Shown piece by piece: positions 15,846 through 25,475 of a stretch of 32,724 bases of DNA (the stretch's first letter is position 1; each line of letters opens with the position of its first letter). The stretch lies in assembly GCF_900109925.1 (NCBI RefSeq), contig NZ_FOBW01000027.1, forward strand, positions 1 to 32,724, read 5' to 3'. The stretch is from Mesobacillus persicus. Its GTDB lineage: Bacteria > Bacillota > Bacilli > Bacillales > Cytobacillaceae. The notes under the pieces are model-generated. The model was not told the origin of the DNA and searched no databases. It saw nothing but the letters and a program-made list of their open reading frames with translations. A program made the translations under genes and the position numbers.

Positions 15846-15915
15846 CAAAAAGAGAAGGTACTCTTTCATTAAATGTATGCTTTATACAGCCTATACATTT
15901 AAAAGAGTCCTTCTC
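15846..15915 (-). terminator. Long-stem terminator of betA
   Basis: On the minus strand GAGAAGG-ACTCTTT (15902-15915) pairs with AAAGAGT-CCTTCTC (15852-15866), and inside it ATACATTTAA pairs with TTAAATGTAT, giving about 24 pairs with a small bulge and a 14-base loop. CTTTTTGG follows. It starts about 20 bases after the betA stop. The stem is roughly twice the usual terminator length. Confidence 0.85.
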
Positions 15916-15936
15916 AGAGAAACATATTTATTTGAC

Positions 15937-17634
15937 TTATGCTTTTACTGTGGATTTTACTGTGCCTGCGTCAGCTGGATGTACCCCATGACGATAGAAA
16001 TCGGCATGAATTGGCTCAAGCGGTTTCTGTCCAAGGATGATATCCGCTGCTTTTTCCGCCAACATCAACACTGGTGCATGAATATTGCCGTTCGTGACAT
16101 ATGGCATGGCAGACGCATCAACCACTCGAACATTCTCGAGCCCATGAACCTTCATGGTTAACGGATCTACGACAGCCATTGGGTCTGTTGCCGGCCCCAT
16201 TTTTGCCGTACAACTAGGATGAAGTGCAGTTTCAGCATCTTTTGCTACCCAGTCTAAAATTTCCTCGTCTGTACGAACGGAAGGACCCGGTGAGAGTTCT
16301 CCAGAATTAAACGGTGCCATAGCTGGCTGAGACATGATTTCACGTGATATTTTTACCGCTTCAATCCACTCACGTCGGTCCTGTTCAGTAGAAAGATAGT
16401 TGTAAACCATGCTCGGATGCTCTTTAGGGTCTGTTGAACGAATCTTTAATGACCCGCGCGCATCAGAGTACATTGGTCCAACGTGCACCTGGAATCCGTG
16501 CTTGGTCTCCGCCTTTTTACCATCGTACCGTACAGCCAAAGGCAGGAAGTGGAACATCAAGTTTGGATAGGCAACGTCCTCGTTCGAACGAACAAAACCT
16601 CCACCTTCAAAATGGTTTGTTGCTGCTGGGCCTGTGCGTCCGAACATCCACTGCAAACCAATCCATGGCATTTTCACTTTGTTTAAGTTAGGCTGCTGAG
16701 AAACTGGTTGTGGACATGCGTATTGAATGTAGGCTTCGAGGTGATCCTGTAGGTTTTCTCCTACACCTGGAAGATCAACTATAGGTTTTATACCAAGAGA
16801 ACGCAAGTGTTCAGCATCGCCTACACCTGACAGTTGTAGTAATTGCGGCGTATTGATCGCACCACCAGCGAGTATCACTTCCCCCGCAATAATCTGATGA
16901 GTTTTCCCATCACGCTGATAGGTCACACCGCTTGCTCGGGTACCATCGAAATCGATACTTGTAACAAACGCACGAGTCTTCACCGTTAGGTTTTCTCGCT
17001 CCATAGCTGGATGTAGATAGGCACGTGAAGGTCCAAACCGTTGGCCTTTATATACATGCTTATCGAACGGACCGAATCCCTCTTGTCGAAAACCGTTTAC
17101 ATCAGGAGTTCTTGAATAGCCAGCCTCGACAGCTGCGTCAAAGAAGGCTTGGAATAAAGGATTAGTAGCTGGTCCGCGTTCCAATTTAAGAGGACCATCA
17201 TGACCACGAAGCTCATCATCTGGGTCCGAAGCTAAAGCATTTTCCATGCGCTTAAAATATGGAAGACAGTGTGCAAAGTCCCACGTATCCATACCAGCGT
17301 CTGCTCCCCAACGTTCATAGTCTAGCGGATTGCCTCGTTGGAAAATCATGCCGTTAATTGAGCCCGAACCTCCGAGCACCTTTCCCCGAGCATGCTTAAT
17401 ACGGCGGCCATTCATATATGGTTCTGGGTCAGATTGATATCTCCAGTCGTATAAAGCCTTCCCAGCCGGGAACGGCAATGCAGCCGGCATTTGAATCAAA
17501 AGGTCCCATGAAAAATCCTTACGTCCTGCTTCTAATACTAGAACACTACGTTTCCCATCTGCGCTTAGACGATCGCCGAGTACAGAACCCGCACTACCGC
17601 CACCTACGATAACAATGTCATATGTTTCTTTCAT
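15937..17634 (-). CDS. betA: Choline dehydrogenase, GMC oxidoreductase family
   Basis: The enzyme oxidises choline to betaine aldehyde, feeding GbsA. The 565-residue FAD protein has the N-terminal dinucleotide fold ([19 protein letters not shown], then VLVLEAG), the GMC signature [20 protein letters not shown], the second signature [16 protein letters not shown], and the active-site region [10 protein letters not shown] with the partner [19 protein letters not shown] near the C-terminus. BetA-type residues around HPSC support choline over other alcohols, but substrate is inferred. ATG follows AGGAGG at 8 bases. The leader is about 340 bases long, with a predicted promoter at 17981-18009 and candidate GbsR sites. 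It replaces the GbsB-type alcohol dehydrogenase expected beside gbsA in B. subtilis. Confidence 0.93.
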   Translation of the reverse strand: MKETYDIVIVGGGSAGSVLGDRLSADGKRSVLVLEAGRKDFSWDLLIQMPAALPFPAGKALYDWRYQSDPEPYMNGRRIKHARGKVLGGSGSINGMIFQRGNPLDYERWGADAGMDTWDFAHCLPYFKRMENALASDPDDELRGHDGPLKLERGPATNPLFQAFFDAAVEAGYSRTPDVNGFRQEGFGPFDKHVYKGQRFGPSRAYLHPAMERENLTVKTRAFVTSIDFDGTRASGVTYQRDGKTHQIIAGEVILAGGAINTPQLLQLSGVGDAEHLRSLGIKPIVDLPGVGENLQDHLEAYIQYACPQPVSQQPNLNKVKMPWIGLQWMFGRTGPAATNHFEGGGFVRSNEDVAYPNLMFHFLPLAVRYDGKKAETKHGFQVHVGPMYSDARGSLKIRSTDPKEHPSMVYNYLSTEQDRREWIEAVKISREIMSQPAMAPFNSGELSPGPSVRTDEEILDWVAKDAETALHPSCTAKMGPATDPMAVVDPLTMKVHGLENVRVVDASAMPYVTNGNIHAPVLMLAEKAADIILGQKPLEPIHADFYRHGVHPADAGTVKSTVKA

Positions 17635-17639
17635 CTTTC

Positions 17640-17975
17640 CTACCTCCTATGATGTTGAAAAAAGAATTTTAGTGATTAAACCAATATGATAGGCTCTCAA
17701 ATACTTTTCAGAAAATTGATGCCAGTTTAATAATTTGCTAGCTTTTTATATTTAAAGTCATTTAAACTAGTCGCTTTGGCCTGAGTCCTGTTAGGTATAT
17801 GTACTTTTCTAATCGGAATTTCCTTAAATTCCAACATAATCCAGACTTTAAATCCACCCATAGCCTACGCTCAAAAGGGACGATGCTTTTTTCCGGAATG
17901 GGCCACAACTCATTTCCAGTGATAACCATCCCTCTTTTGTTAATTTCGTTAAATTTTTATTTAATAAAATTAACA
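17640..17975 (-). other. Long, possibly structured betA leader
   Basis: Between the predicted betA promoter and the ATG lie about 340 transcribed bases without a credible ORF. On the minus strand an outer stem (AAAAGAGGGA from 17929-17938 with TCCCTTTT from 17873-17880, two-base bulge) encloses GGAAATG/CATTCC (17911-17917 with 17895-17900). No T-run terminator is visible. It could be a regulatory RNA or just untranslated leader; no known riboswitch class was recognised. Confidence 0.4.
17948..17965. promoter_or_regulatory. Candidate GbsR operator at betA, promoter-proximal
   Basis: The sequence GTTAAATTTTTATTTAAT matches the gbsA copy at 15 of 18 positions, with the last base of the palindrome changed (TTAAT). 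It lies at about +9 to +26 of the predicted betA transcript, the same place as in gbsA. High A+T content makes single copies weak evidence. Confidence 0.5.
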
Positions 17976-17980
17976 TTCTT

Positions 17981-18009
17981 AATATAACACAGTGGTTTTT
18001 TTTTGTAAA
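17981..18009 (-). promoter_or_regulatory. Predicted promoter of betA
   Basis: The minus strand has TTTACA (18004-18009), a 17-base spacer and TATATT (17981-17986). Candidate operators lie on both sides of it. Confidence 0.7.
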
Positions 18010-18079
18010 CCGAAAACCCCATCTATACTCACTTATATATTTTTTATAACTCCTTACGGAATGATTTAGTTTTGAATTC

Positions 18080-18105
18080 ATTGGTTAAATTTATACTTAA
18101 CCAAT
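18080..18105. promoter_or_regulatory. Candidate GbsR operator upstream of the betA promoter
   Basis: A perfect palindrome ATTGGTTAA-N8-TTAACCAAT whose core (18084-18101) fits GTTAA-N8-TTAAC and shares 15 of 18 bases with the copy at 14300. It is flanked by two copies of TTTTGAATTCA, about 42 bases apart. It lies some 75 bases upstream of the betA -35 and is the most symmetric copy. Confidence 0.6.
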
Positions 18106-18261
18106 TAAATCTTTTGAATTCAAAAAACATAATAAGCAGGATTGATTTTTAGGAAGAAGTAGATAGACATACACTAGAAAATGTAGAAGATAGGCAAAGC
18201 AGATTTATTAGAGGCTACAACACTAGGGAAGTTTAAAGGGTTCGGTTTTGTTTTGTGATAA

Positions 18262-18295
18262 GTAAATAAAAAAGAACCGCCATTAAGCAGTTCTT
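18262..18295 (-). terminator. Terminator of the iron transporter operon
   Basis: On the minus strand AAGAACTGC pairs with GCGGTTCTT (9 base pairs, one wobble; 18272-18295) followed by TTTTTTATTT, about 7 bases after the ATPase stop codon. Confidence 0.9.
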
Positions 18296-18301
18296 ACACA
18301 A

Positions 18302-18994
18302 CTATATAAGGGAATAACTTTTAGGTGGTTCAACCTTTGAGATATTTTTGACCACACCCTTTTCAATCAGAACTGTACGATCTGCTAATGCAGCTGCATC
18401 TACTTGGTCGTGGGTGACAAAAATAGATGTACTTTTTGTTTGTTTTAGAATTTGCTTTAGTTCATCTCTAATTTTCATTTGGAGACTTGCATCTAGATTG
18501 CTGAAAGGTTCATCAAAAAGTAATAGAGAAGGTGCAGGAGCTAAAGCCCGTGCAAGTGCCACCCTTTGCTGTTGTCCCCCACTTAGTTCATACGGGTAAC
18601 GTTTTTTATAATCTAAAAGGTTCACTAGCTCTAACATTTCTTCTATGCGTTTCTGCTTTTGCTTGCTCGTCATATGACGAAGACCAAACTTAATATTATT
18701 TTCAACCGTCATATGCGGAAAAAGAGCATAGTCTTGAAAAACCATCCCTATTCCCCTTTTCTCTGGTGGAATGAAAGTATGGTCATCCACCATTTTTTGA
18801 CCATTAATTATAATCATCCCAGACTTAGGTGTTTCTAATCCTGCGAGTAGTCTTAGGATTGTACTTTTCCCACTACCGCTTTCACCCAGAATTGCAATGA
18901 TTTCACCTTCATTTAACTGTAGAGAGAAGTTCTTGATAGCTGGCTCACTTGCATTTCTGTATTGATAGACGAGATCTTCAATTTGTACAAACAT
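18302..18994 (-). CDS. fbpC: Iron(III) ABC transporter ATP-binding protein
   Basis: This cytoplasmic ATPase energises the FbpB permease. The 230-residue protein has Walker A GESGSGKSTILRLLAG, Q-loop FQDYALFPHMTVENN, signature LSGGQQQRVALARALA, Walker B SLLLFDEPFSNLD and the switch histidine in ISIFVTHDQ-type context (SIFVTHDQ). It lacks most of the C-terminal regulatory domain of longer FbpC/PotA-like ATPases, so it is a short version. Its ATG follows the permease stop codon directly (TAGATG). With the upstream binding protein and permease this is a complete importer; ferric iron specificity follows from the Fur sites and the FbpA-type binding protein. Confidence 0.92.
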   Translation of the reverse strand: MFVQIEDLVYQYRNASEPAIKNFSLQLNEGEIIAILGESGSGKSTILRLLAGLETPKSGMIIINGQKMVDDHTFIPPEKRGIGMVFQDYALFPHMTVENNIKFGLRHMTSKQKQKRIEEMLELVNLLDYKKRYPYELSGGQQQRVALARALAPAPSLLLFDEPFSNLDASLQMKIRDELKQILKQTKSTSIFVTHDQVDAAALADRTVLIEKGVVKNISKVEPPKSYSLI

Positions 18995-20638
18995 CTAATT
19001 TGCCTCCCCTCGATCAAGTACTTTATGAAAAATAAAAATACAAATTCCGCTAATTAAAATGATTAACAACGATGCAGATGCAGCTTCACTGATCATCTCG
19101 TCATTTGCATAGCGAAAAGCTCTTGTAGCTAACGTCTGGAAATTAAATGGCTGAAGCAACATTGTTAATGGTAATTCTTTTAAAATATCAACGAAAACAA
19201 GAATAAACCCACCAATGATGGCCCCTTTAACCATAGGAATATCTACTTTTAAAAAAGTACGAAATGTTGATAAACCAAGAGTTCTTGATGCTTCTGTAAA
19301 AGTGGTACCGACTTTTTCAAAACCGGCTTCAATTGAATTATAACCGACTGCTAAGAAACGAATCACATAAGCTGAAATCAGCATCACGATACTCGTGCGC
19401 AATACAAAGGTTGTATCAATACTAAACAACTTAAATAGAGACCCAAGATTGCGGTCTATCATTAGAAAAATTGTAATTACACCGATTGCTATAACTGCAC
19501 CAGGCACAGAATATCCTAAAACTGTCACCCTTGCGAAAAATTTAGGTAATAACCCCTGATGAATACGTGAGTAATTAGCTATGATTAACCCTACAATAAC
19601 AATGATTAATGCAGCAACTGAAGCAGCAAAAAAGGAGTTTTTGACTAGTGTATAAAATTCTGCTGTTAGGATTCTCTCATATGTCATTAACATCCAAAAG
19701 ATTAATTGTACAAATGGGATAAGAAATGCAAGACTAAAAATAGTGAAACAATAACTAAAAGCAATCCAGGCTTTTACTCCTTTTAATTGTTTAGGCTGAA
19801 TAGGTCTAATCTTGGTTGTAGAATAGCTAAATTGCTTTCGACCACGTATGACTCTTTCAATCACTAATATGAAAATAACAACGACCATCAATGTTCCTGC
19901 TAATTTAAAGGCAGATTCCCTATCCCCCATTGCAAACCAAGTTTGAAAGATCGATGTAATAAATGTTTGGATGCCATAATATTTTACAACCCCATAATCA
20001 TTAATTACCTCTAACATAACAATTGTAGCGCTGCCAACGATAGCGGTTTTGGAAATAGGCAGCACCACTCTAACAAATGTTTCAAAAGAATTTGCTCCTA
20101 GCAATCGAGCATTTTCAATAATTGAAGAAGATTGGTTTTCTATAAAACTCTTTGTAATGACATAAACGTATGGAAAGAGAAACATTGTAAAGATAAAAAT
20201 CGTGCCTTCCATTGACATCATACTGAAATACTTCTGATTTACTTGCAGATCAAATGAATTGCGAAGGGTTGATTGAATAAACCCGGTATAATTGACCATC
20301 CCCTGATAAGTGTATGCGCCAATAAAAGGCGGTATCGCTAGAGGCAAAATCATACCCCATCTAAAAAAATTTCGAAGCGGGAACTTATAAACCGTAATCA
20401 TCCACGCCAAACTGGTACCGATTATGATTGTTGCAACTCCAGTAGAAACTAATAAAATGCTAGTATTATAAAAAATATCAAATAGTAAATATTCTTTTAT
20501 ATGAAACCAATTCTCATTTGGCTCTCCAAAAAAATGAATGGCAATGAGGATATTCGGTAATAGAATAATAACAATAAAAACGAAACTTAATATTGCCCAC
20601 ATATTTATTTGTGTTTTTACTTGTTGAACGAGTTTCAT
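18995..20638 (-). CDS. fbpB: Iron(III) ABC transporter permease, fused two-domain type
   Basis: The 547-residue inner-membrane protein contains two permease domains in tandem, each with about six membrane segments and a binding-protein-dependent transport loop (ENARLLGANSFETFVRVVLPI near residue 180 and EASRTLGLSTFRTFLKVDIPM near residue 460), which contact the ATPase. Two copies of the domain in one chain are typical of FbpB/SfuB iron permeases. The ATG is preceded by AGGGATGTGAAGTC, a modest ribosome binding site. A terminator and a Fur-like site separate it from the binding-protein gene, so it may be partly read-through from fbpA and partly from its own promoter. Confidence 0.92.
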   Translation of the reverse strand: MKLVQQVKTQINMWAILSFVFIVIILLPNILIAIHFFGEPNENWFHIKEYLLFDIFYNTSILLVSTGVATIIIGTSLAWMITVYKFPLRNFFRWGMILPLAIPPFIGAYTYQGMVNYTGFIQSTLRNSFDLQVNQKYFSMMSMEGTIFIFTMFLFPYVYVITKSFIENQSSSIIENARLLGANSFETFVRVVLPISKTAIVGSATIVMLEVINDYGVVKYYGIQTFITSIFQTWFAMGDRESAFKLAGTLMVVVIFILVIERVIRGRKQFSYSTTKIRPIQPKQLKGVKAWIAFSYCFTIFSLAFLIPFVQLIFWMLMTYERILTAEFYTLVKNSFFAASVAALIIVIVGLIIANYSRIHQGLLPKFFARVTVLGYSVPGAVIAIGVITIFLMIDRNLGSLFKLFSIDTTFVLRTSIVMLISAYVIRFLAVGYNSIEAGFEKVGTTFTEASRTLGLSTFRTFLKVDIPMVKGAIIGGFILVFVDILKELPLTMLLQPFNFQTLATRAFRYANDEMISEAASASLLIILISGICIFIFHKVLDRGEAN

Positions 20639-20717
20639 GACTTCACATCCCTACATTAATACCAAAACCATCCGTTGGATTCTTACCAAATATAAGTATA
20701 CAGATGATCTAATTGCA

Positions 20718-20735
20718 AGTGAATATCATTCTCAA
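20718..20735. promoter_or_regulatory. Fur-like site upstream of fbpB
   Basis: The minus strand reads TGAGAATGATATTCACTT, a partial match to the 7-1-7 Fur pattern TGATAAT-N-ATTATCA; the left half is good and the right half weak. Possible promoters TTCACT-17-TATACT and TTGCAA-17-TTATAT overlap it on the minus strand. It could give fbpB-fbpC iron control independent of fbpA. Confidence 0.5.
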
Positions 20736-20740
20736 AATAA

Positions 20741-20772
20741 AAGCTGCACTATAGAAATATATAGTACAGCTT
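20741..20772 (-). terminator. Terminator between fbpA and fbpB
   Basis: AAGCTG-ACTATA and TATAGT-CAGCTT form an imperfect 12-pair stem (20741-20772). On the minus strand it is followed by TTATTTTG. It would reduce fbpB-fbpC expression relative to the binding protein, a common pattern in transporter operons. Confidence 0.8.
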
Positions 20773-20784
20773 CTTTCTAATAAA

Positions 20785-21885
20785 TTATTTCCATCCTACT
20801 TCATTGAATAATTGGATTGCACGTGTATTGTTATCCCCAAGAATAGTTAGGTTTATATCTTGCTCCTTAAACTCACCCCAAGAAGTTAAAGTTTCAGAGA
20901 TGGCTGCTTCTGGATTTACTGGATATTCATTGTTTCCTTCAGCAAATAGTTCTTGTGCTTCTACACTTGTTAGGAATTCAATAAACTTAACCGCATTATC
21001 GACATTCTTTGCATGTTTAACTACTGTAGCACCACTAATGTTAATGTGTGTTCCAGTTGTATCTTGGTTCGGGAAGAAAACTCCCACTTGTTCTCCAACT
21101 TTCACTTCTTCTGAATCAGTAGAGTTTAGTAGTCTTCCAACATAGTAAGTATTAGAAATTGCTACATCGCCTTCTCCAGCAACAACAGCTTTAACTTGGT
21201 CTGTATCTCCACCCTCTGGTGTTCTTGCCATATTAGCTACAATTCCCGCTGCCCAATCTTTGGATGCTTCTTCACCATTTAATTCAATAAATGAAGCTAA
21301 TAGAGATTGGTTATAAATATTTTCTGAAGAACGAATTAGTACACGCTCTTTCCAAGCATCTTCAGTTAATGCTTCATATGTTGAAAGTTCTGAGGGATCA
21401 ACACGATCCTTTGAATAAACAATTACACGAGCTCGTTTTGTTAATCCAAACCAATGATTTTCATCATCACGAAGCTTTTCAGGAATATTAGTTGTTAATA
21501 CGTCACTTTCAATCGCTTGTGTTAGACCATCAGCCTTTAAACGGGCTAGATTACCAGCATCTGCAGTAATGAATATATCTGCCTCTGTAGCTTCTCCTTC
21601 ATCCTTTAAACGCTGAACAAGCTCATCCTTACCTGAGATTACGTTTACCTCAATTCCAGATTGTTCAGTGAATTTTTTATAAAGCTCTTCATCGGTGTCA
21701 TAATGTCTAGTCGTGTATAAGTTTACAACCCCAGCTTCTTCTACTTCAGTTGTTGCTTGTTCTGCTGTTTCCTCTGTTTTTTCTTGTTCTACTGGCTTTT
21801 CTTCACTTGCTTGGTTGCATCCTACTAATCCAAGAACCAAGACAGATAGAAAGAGTGAAAATATTAATACCTTTAAATGCTTCAT
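20785..21885 (-). CDS. fbpA: Iron(III) ABC transporter substrate-binding lipoprotein
   Basis: The 366-residue protein has a lipoprotein signal with the modified cysteine at residue 23 (LVGCNQ), then an acidic Glu-rich linker, then a ferric-binding-protein fold starting VVNLYTTRHYDTDEELYKKFTEQSGIEV. The NTYYVGRLL tyrosine pair is in the position used for iron binding in FbpA/FutA proteins, and FIEFLTSVEAQELFAEGNNEYPVNP is the family's C-terminal signature. ATG is preceded by GGGGGT. A consensus promoter with a Fur box inside it lies upstream, so expression should rise when iron is scarce. Confidence 0.94.
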   Translation of the reverse strand: MKHLKVLIFSLFLSVLVLGLVGCNQASEEKPVEQEKTEETAEQATTEVEEAGVVNLYTTRHYDTDEELYKKFTEQSGIEVNVISGKDELVQRLKDEGEATEADIFITADAGNLARLKADGLTQAIESDVLTTNIPEKLRDDENHWFGLTKRARVIVYSKDRVDPSELSTYEALTEDAWKERVLIRSSENIYNQSLLASFIELNGEEASKDWAAGIVANMARTPEGGDTDQVKAVVAGEGDVAISNTYYVGRLLNSTDSEEVKVGEQVGVFFPNQDTTGTHINISGATVVKHAKNVDNAVKFIEFLTSVEAQELFAEGNNEYPVNPEAAISETLTSWGEFKEQDINLTILGDNNTRAIQLFNEVGWK

Positions 21886-21925
21886 TTTTGGTCTACCCCC
21901 TATAAATTATGTATTTTTACTAAAA

Positions 21926-21944
21926 GAGAATGAAAATCATTCTC
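21926..21944. promoter_or_regulatory. Fur box 1 at fbpA
   Basis: A perfect palindrome GAGAATGA-AAA-TCATTCTC, close to the 19-base Fur consensus, located just downstream of the fbpA promoter. Confidence 0.85.
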
Positions 21945-21959
21945 ACCACTACATATAGA

Positions 21960-21988
21960 ATTATATTAATAATGATAATCATTGTCAA
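21960..21988 (-). promoter_or_regulatory. Consensus sigma-A promoter of fbpA with Fur box 2 in its spacer
   Basis: The minus strand has TTGACA (21983-21988), exactly 17 bases, then TATAAT (21960-21965): a full consensus match. The spacer and flanks hold a Fur box (21968-21986) matching GATAATGATAATCATTATC at 17 of 19 positions. Fur with iron would block polymerase directly. Confidence 0.92.
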
Positions 21989-22089
21989 TTAGTATTGAAA
22001 AAATAATTATGAACTAACCCCATGAACAGACTTGGCCATTATCCTGCTGTTCAAATTACCAAAGCTGTCTATCTAAACATCCAGATAAA

Positions 22090-22136
22090 CAAAAAAAGAA
22101 GCCTCTCAAAAGTTAAATAACTCATGAGAAGCTTCT
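22090..22136 (-). terminator. Intrinsic terminator of groES-groEL
   Basis: AGAAGCTTCTCA and TGAGAGGCTTCT on the minus strand (22097-22136) form a 12-pair stem with one G-U pair, followed by TTTTTTTG. It begins about 90 bases after the groEL stop. Confidence 0.9.
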
Positions 22137-22224
22137 CTTAATTTTATTCAATGTTAGCAAAATGTTAGCATTCCACTCTCATCTTATTCAAAAACCCAAT
22201 CATAACAAGGGTTGGAACGGCTTA

Positions 22225-23880
<1,656 letters not shown>

Positions 23881-23896
23881 CTATTTTTCTCGATTA

Positions 23897-24181
23897 TTAA
23901 CCTATTAAAGCTAGAATGTCACTTTCGCGTAGAATTAAGTATTCAGTACCTTCATACTTAACTTCTGTACCACCGTATTTTGAGAAGATGATGCGATCCC
24001 CAACAGCAACTTCTAATGCTACACGCTCCCCGCTTTCAAGAACACGGCCAGAACCTACTGCTACTACTTTGCCTTCTTGAGGTTTCTCTTTCGCTGAGTC
24101 GGGTAAAACAATACCGCTTGCCGTTTTTTCTTCAGACTCAACTAGCTCAATGATAATACGATCTCCTAGTGGCTTGATCAA
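23897..24181 (-). CDS. groES: Co-chaperonin GroES (10 kDa)
   Basis: GroES caps the GroEL ring. The 94-residue protein has the full family sequence: [19 protein letters not shown], the mobile loop [16 protein letters not shown] and the C-terminal [14 protein letters not shown]. The start is a TTG (24179-24181), 9 bases after GAGGAGG; an upstream in-frame TTG overlaps the ribosome binding site and would add six residues not found in the family. It is first in the groE operon. Confidence 0.97.
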   Translation of the reverse strand: MIKPLGDRIIIELVESEEKTASGIVLPDSAKEKPQEGKVVAVGSGRVLESGERVALEVAVGDRIIFSKYGGTEVKYEGTEYLILRESDILALIG

Positions 24182-24221
24182 GTGAAACAACCTCCTCAAA
24201 TAATATGTAATTTTAAAATTA

Positions 24222-24248
24222 TTAGCACTCGCCTCAGTGGAGTGCTAA
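24222..24248. promoter_or_regulatory. CIRCE operator of groES-groEL
   Basis: TTAGCACTC (24222-24230), 9 bases, then GAGTGCTAA (24240-24248): a perfect CIRCE element, the binding site of the heat-shock repressor HrcA. It lies between the promoter and the groES start. Confidence 0.98.
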
Positions 24249-24261
24249 CACAATTTATATA

Positions 24262-24290
24262 TTAATGAATCCCTTTCATTTTTGCAAGCA
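24262..24290 (-). promoter_or_regulatory. Predicted promoter of groES-groEL
   Basis: The minus strand has TTGCAA, a 17-base spacer and TAATAT a short distance upstream of CIRCE, the standard layout of HrcA-controlled groE operons. The remaining bases up to 24500 carry only the start region of the divergent ydiL gene (a possible TTGAAC-18-TAAAAT promoter). Confidence 0.7.
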
Positions 24291-24500
24291 TGAAGCAAAA
24301 ATATTTTTTAATTTTAATCACCTTTTTAAGTATAGATTTTCTCGTCCCTTTTAATCCTCCTTTAAATTTTTTTAGACTAGTTTCCTTTAACCAATATGAC
24401 CAATCTAGGCAACTTCATTCATATGTAATGTCCAATATTTGAACTTTGACCAACTTTCCTTGTAAAATAAATAGATAGTCATGAAAAGGAGATCAAACTA

Positions 24501-25238
24501 TTGAAAAAGGAATACGGGTTTATTCTAATTGCCTATATCGTCATGCAATTATCTAGTTTTGTTGGCGTTCCACTTGTTCTATTTATTGGTACCTTCTTTG
24601 GCCAAAGCCCAGAAGAGATGCAGTCGCTTGCCGTTCCCTATTGGCTTGTGTTTAGCTTTTCTATTACACTAATATTCGTCTTACTCCTGCTTAGGAAGGA
24701 GTATAATAATGAAAATAACTTACGAAACGCTGCCTCCATTCCTAGTTCGATTTCGTGGGCAATATTCGGGATATTCCTCGCTTTCTTTGCTCAAACGATA
24801 GCCGCGAATATTGAATTGCGATTAGGGATTGAGTCAGGCTCAGAAAATACAGAACAGATTATTAAACTAATCGAACAATTCCCGATTATTATTTTAATTA
24901 GTTCCGTTATTGGTCCTATTCTAGAGGAAATTGTCTTTCGAAAGGTTATATTTGGTAGTCTATTTAAGCGCTTCGGTTTTTTCCTTTCAGCCCTTATTAG
25001 TTCGGTCATCTTTGCCCTGGCCCATTTTGAACCTGAGCATGTAATTTTATATTCAGCAATGGGCTTTACCTTCGCTTTCCTCTACGTGAAAACGAAACGG
25101 ATCATCGTTCCGATCTTTGCTCATGTAGCTATGAATACCATGGTTGTTCTTGTTCAATCGGTATATCGGGAGGATTTGGAGAGAATGATTAAGGAAGCTG
25201 AACAAATTCAAGGATTTATTGGAGGATTCTTTTTATGA
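24501..25238 (+). CDS. ydiL: CPBP family intramembrane metalloprotease-like protein (YdiL)
   Basis: The 245-residue membrane protein has about six to seven hydrophobic segments and all three CPBP/Abi motifs: EEIVFR (about residues 145-150), SVIFALAH and FAHVAMNTM. CPBP proteins are Rce1-like glutamic intramembrane proteases; the substrate here is unknown. The start is a TTG 8 bases after AAGGAG; the ATG at 24481 hits a stop after seven codons. It overlaps ydiK by four bases and is divergent from groES, as in B. subtilis. Confidence 0.9.
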   Translation: MKKEYGFILIAYIVMQLSSFVGVPLVLFIGTFFGQSPEEMQSLAVPYWLVFSFSITLIFVLLLLRKEYNNENNLRNAASIPSSISWAIFGIFLAFFAQTIAANIELRLGIESGSENTEQIIKLIEQFPIIILISSVIGPILEEIVFRKVIFGSLFKRFGFFLSALISSVIFALAHFEPEHVILYSAMGFTFAFLYVKTKRIIVPIFAHVAMNTMVVLVQSVYREDLERMIKEAEQIQGFIGGFFL

Positions 25239-25438
25239 AACAATCGCCTTTATTCTCAGGCATTGTCTATATTGTATTAGGTTTACTGTTCACCTATTTA
25301 GCCGTTGAGAACGTCACCCATACTGGTTGGGGCTTCTTTTCCTACCTACTAGTCTTACTCGCAACATTTGATATTGGATCTGGAATCCGCATGATTCAAT
25401 TCCATTTCAAACTGAAGAACATTCAAAAGAAGTCCTAG
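25235..25438 (+). CDS. ydiK: Small membrane protein YdiK (DUF4305)
   Basis: This 67-residue protein has two hydrophobic segments (about 7-27 and 33-53) and a basic end. The ATG overlaps the ydiL stop codon (ATGA) with GGAGG upstream, so the two are co-translated. Function is unknown; identity rests on size and on the conserved ydiK-ydiL pairing beside groES. Confidence 0.82.
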   Translation: MKQSPLFSGIVYIVLGLLFTYLAVENVTHTGWGFFSYLLVLLATFDIGSGIRMIQFHFKLKNIQKKS

Positions 25439-25439
25439 C

Positions 25440-25475
25440 AAAAAGCCTCCTCCTATGTATAGGAAGAGGCTTTTT
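25440..25475. terminator. Bidirectional terminator between ydiK and rex
   Basis: AAAAAGCCTC and GAGGCTTTTT flank an inner CTCCTATGTATAGGAAG, giving a strong hairpin with T-runs on both strands. It serves the convergent ydiK and rex transcripts. Confidence 0.92.

Noticed and set aside
17848-18081. 77-codon minus-strand frame upstream of betA
   Set aside because: It crosses the predicted betA promoter and candidate operator, has no good ribosome binding site and no recognisable motif.
24182-24199. Longer GroES start at an upstream TTG
   Set aside because: That codon overlaps the ribosome binding site and adds residues not found in GroES proteins.
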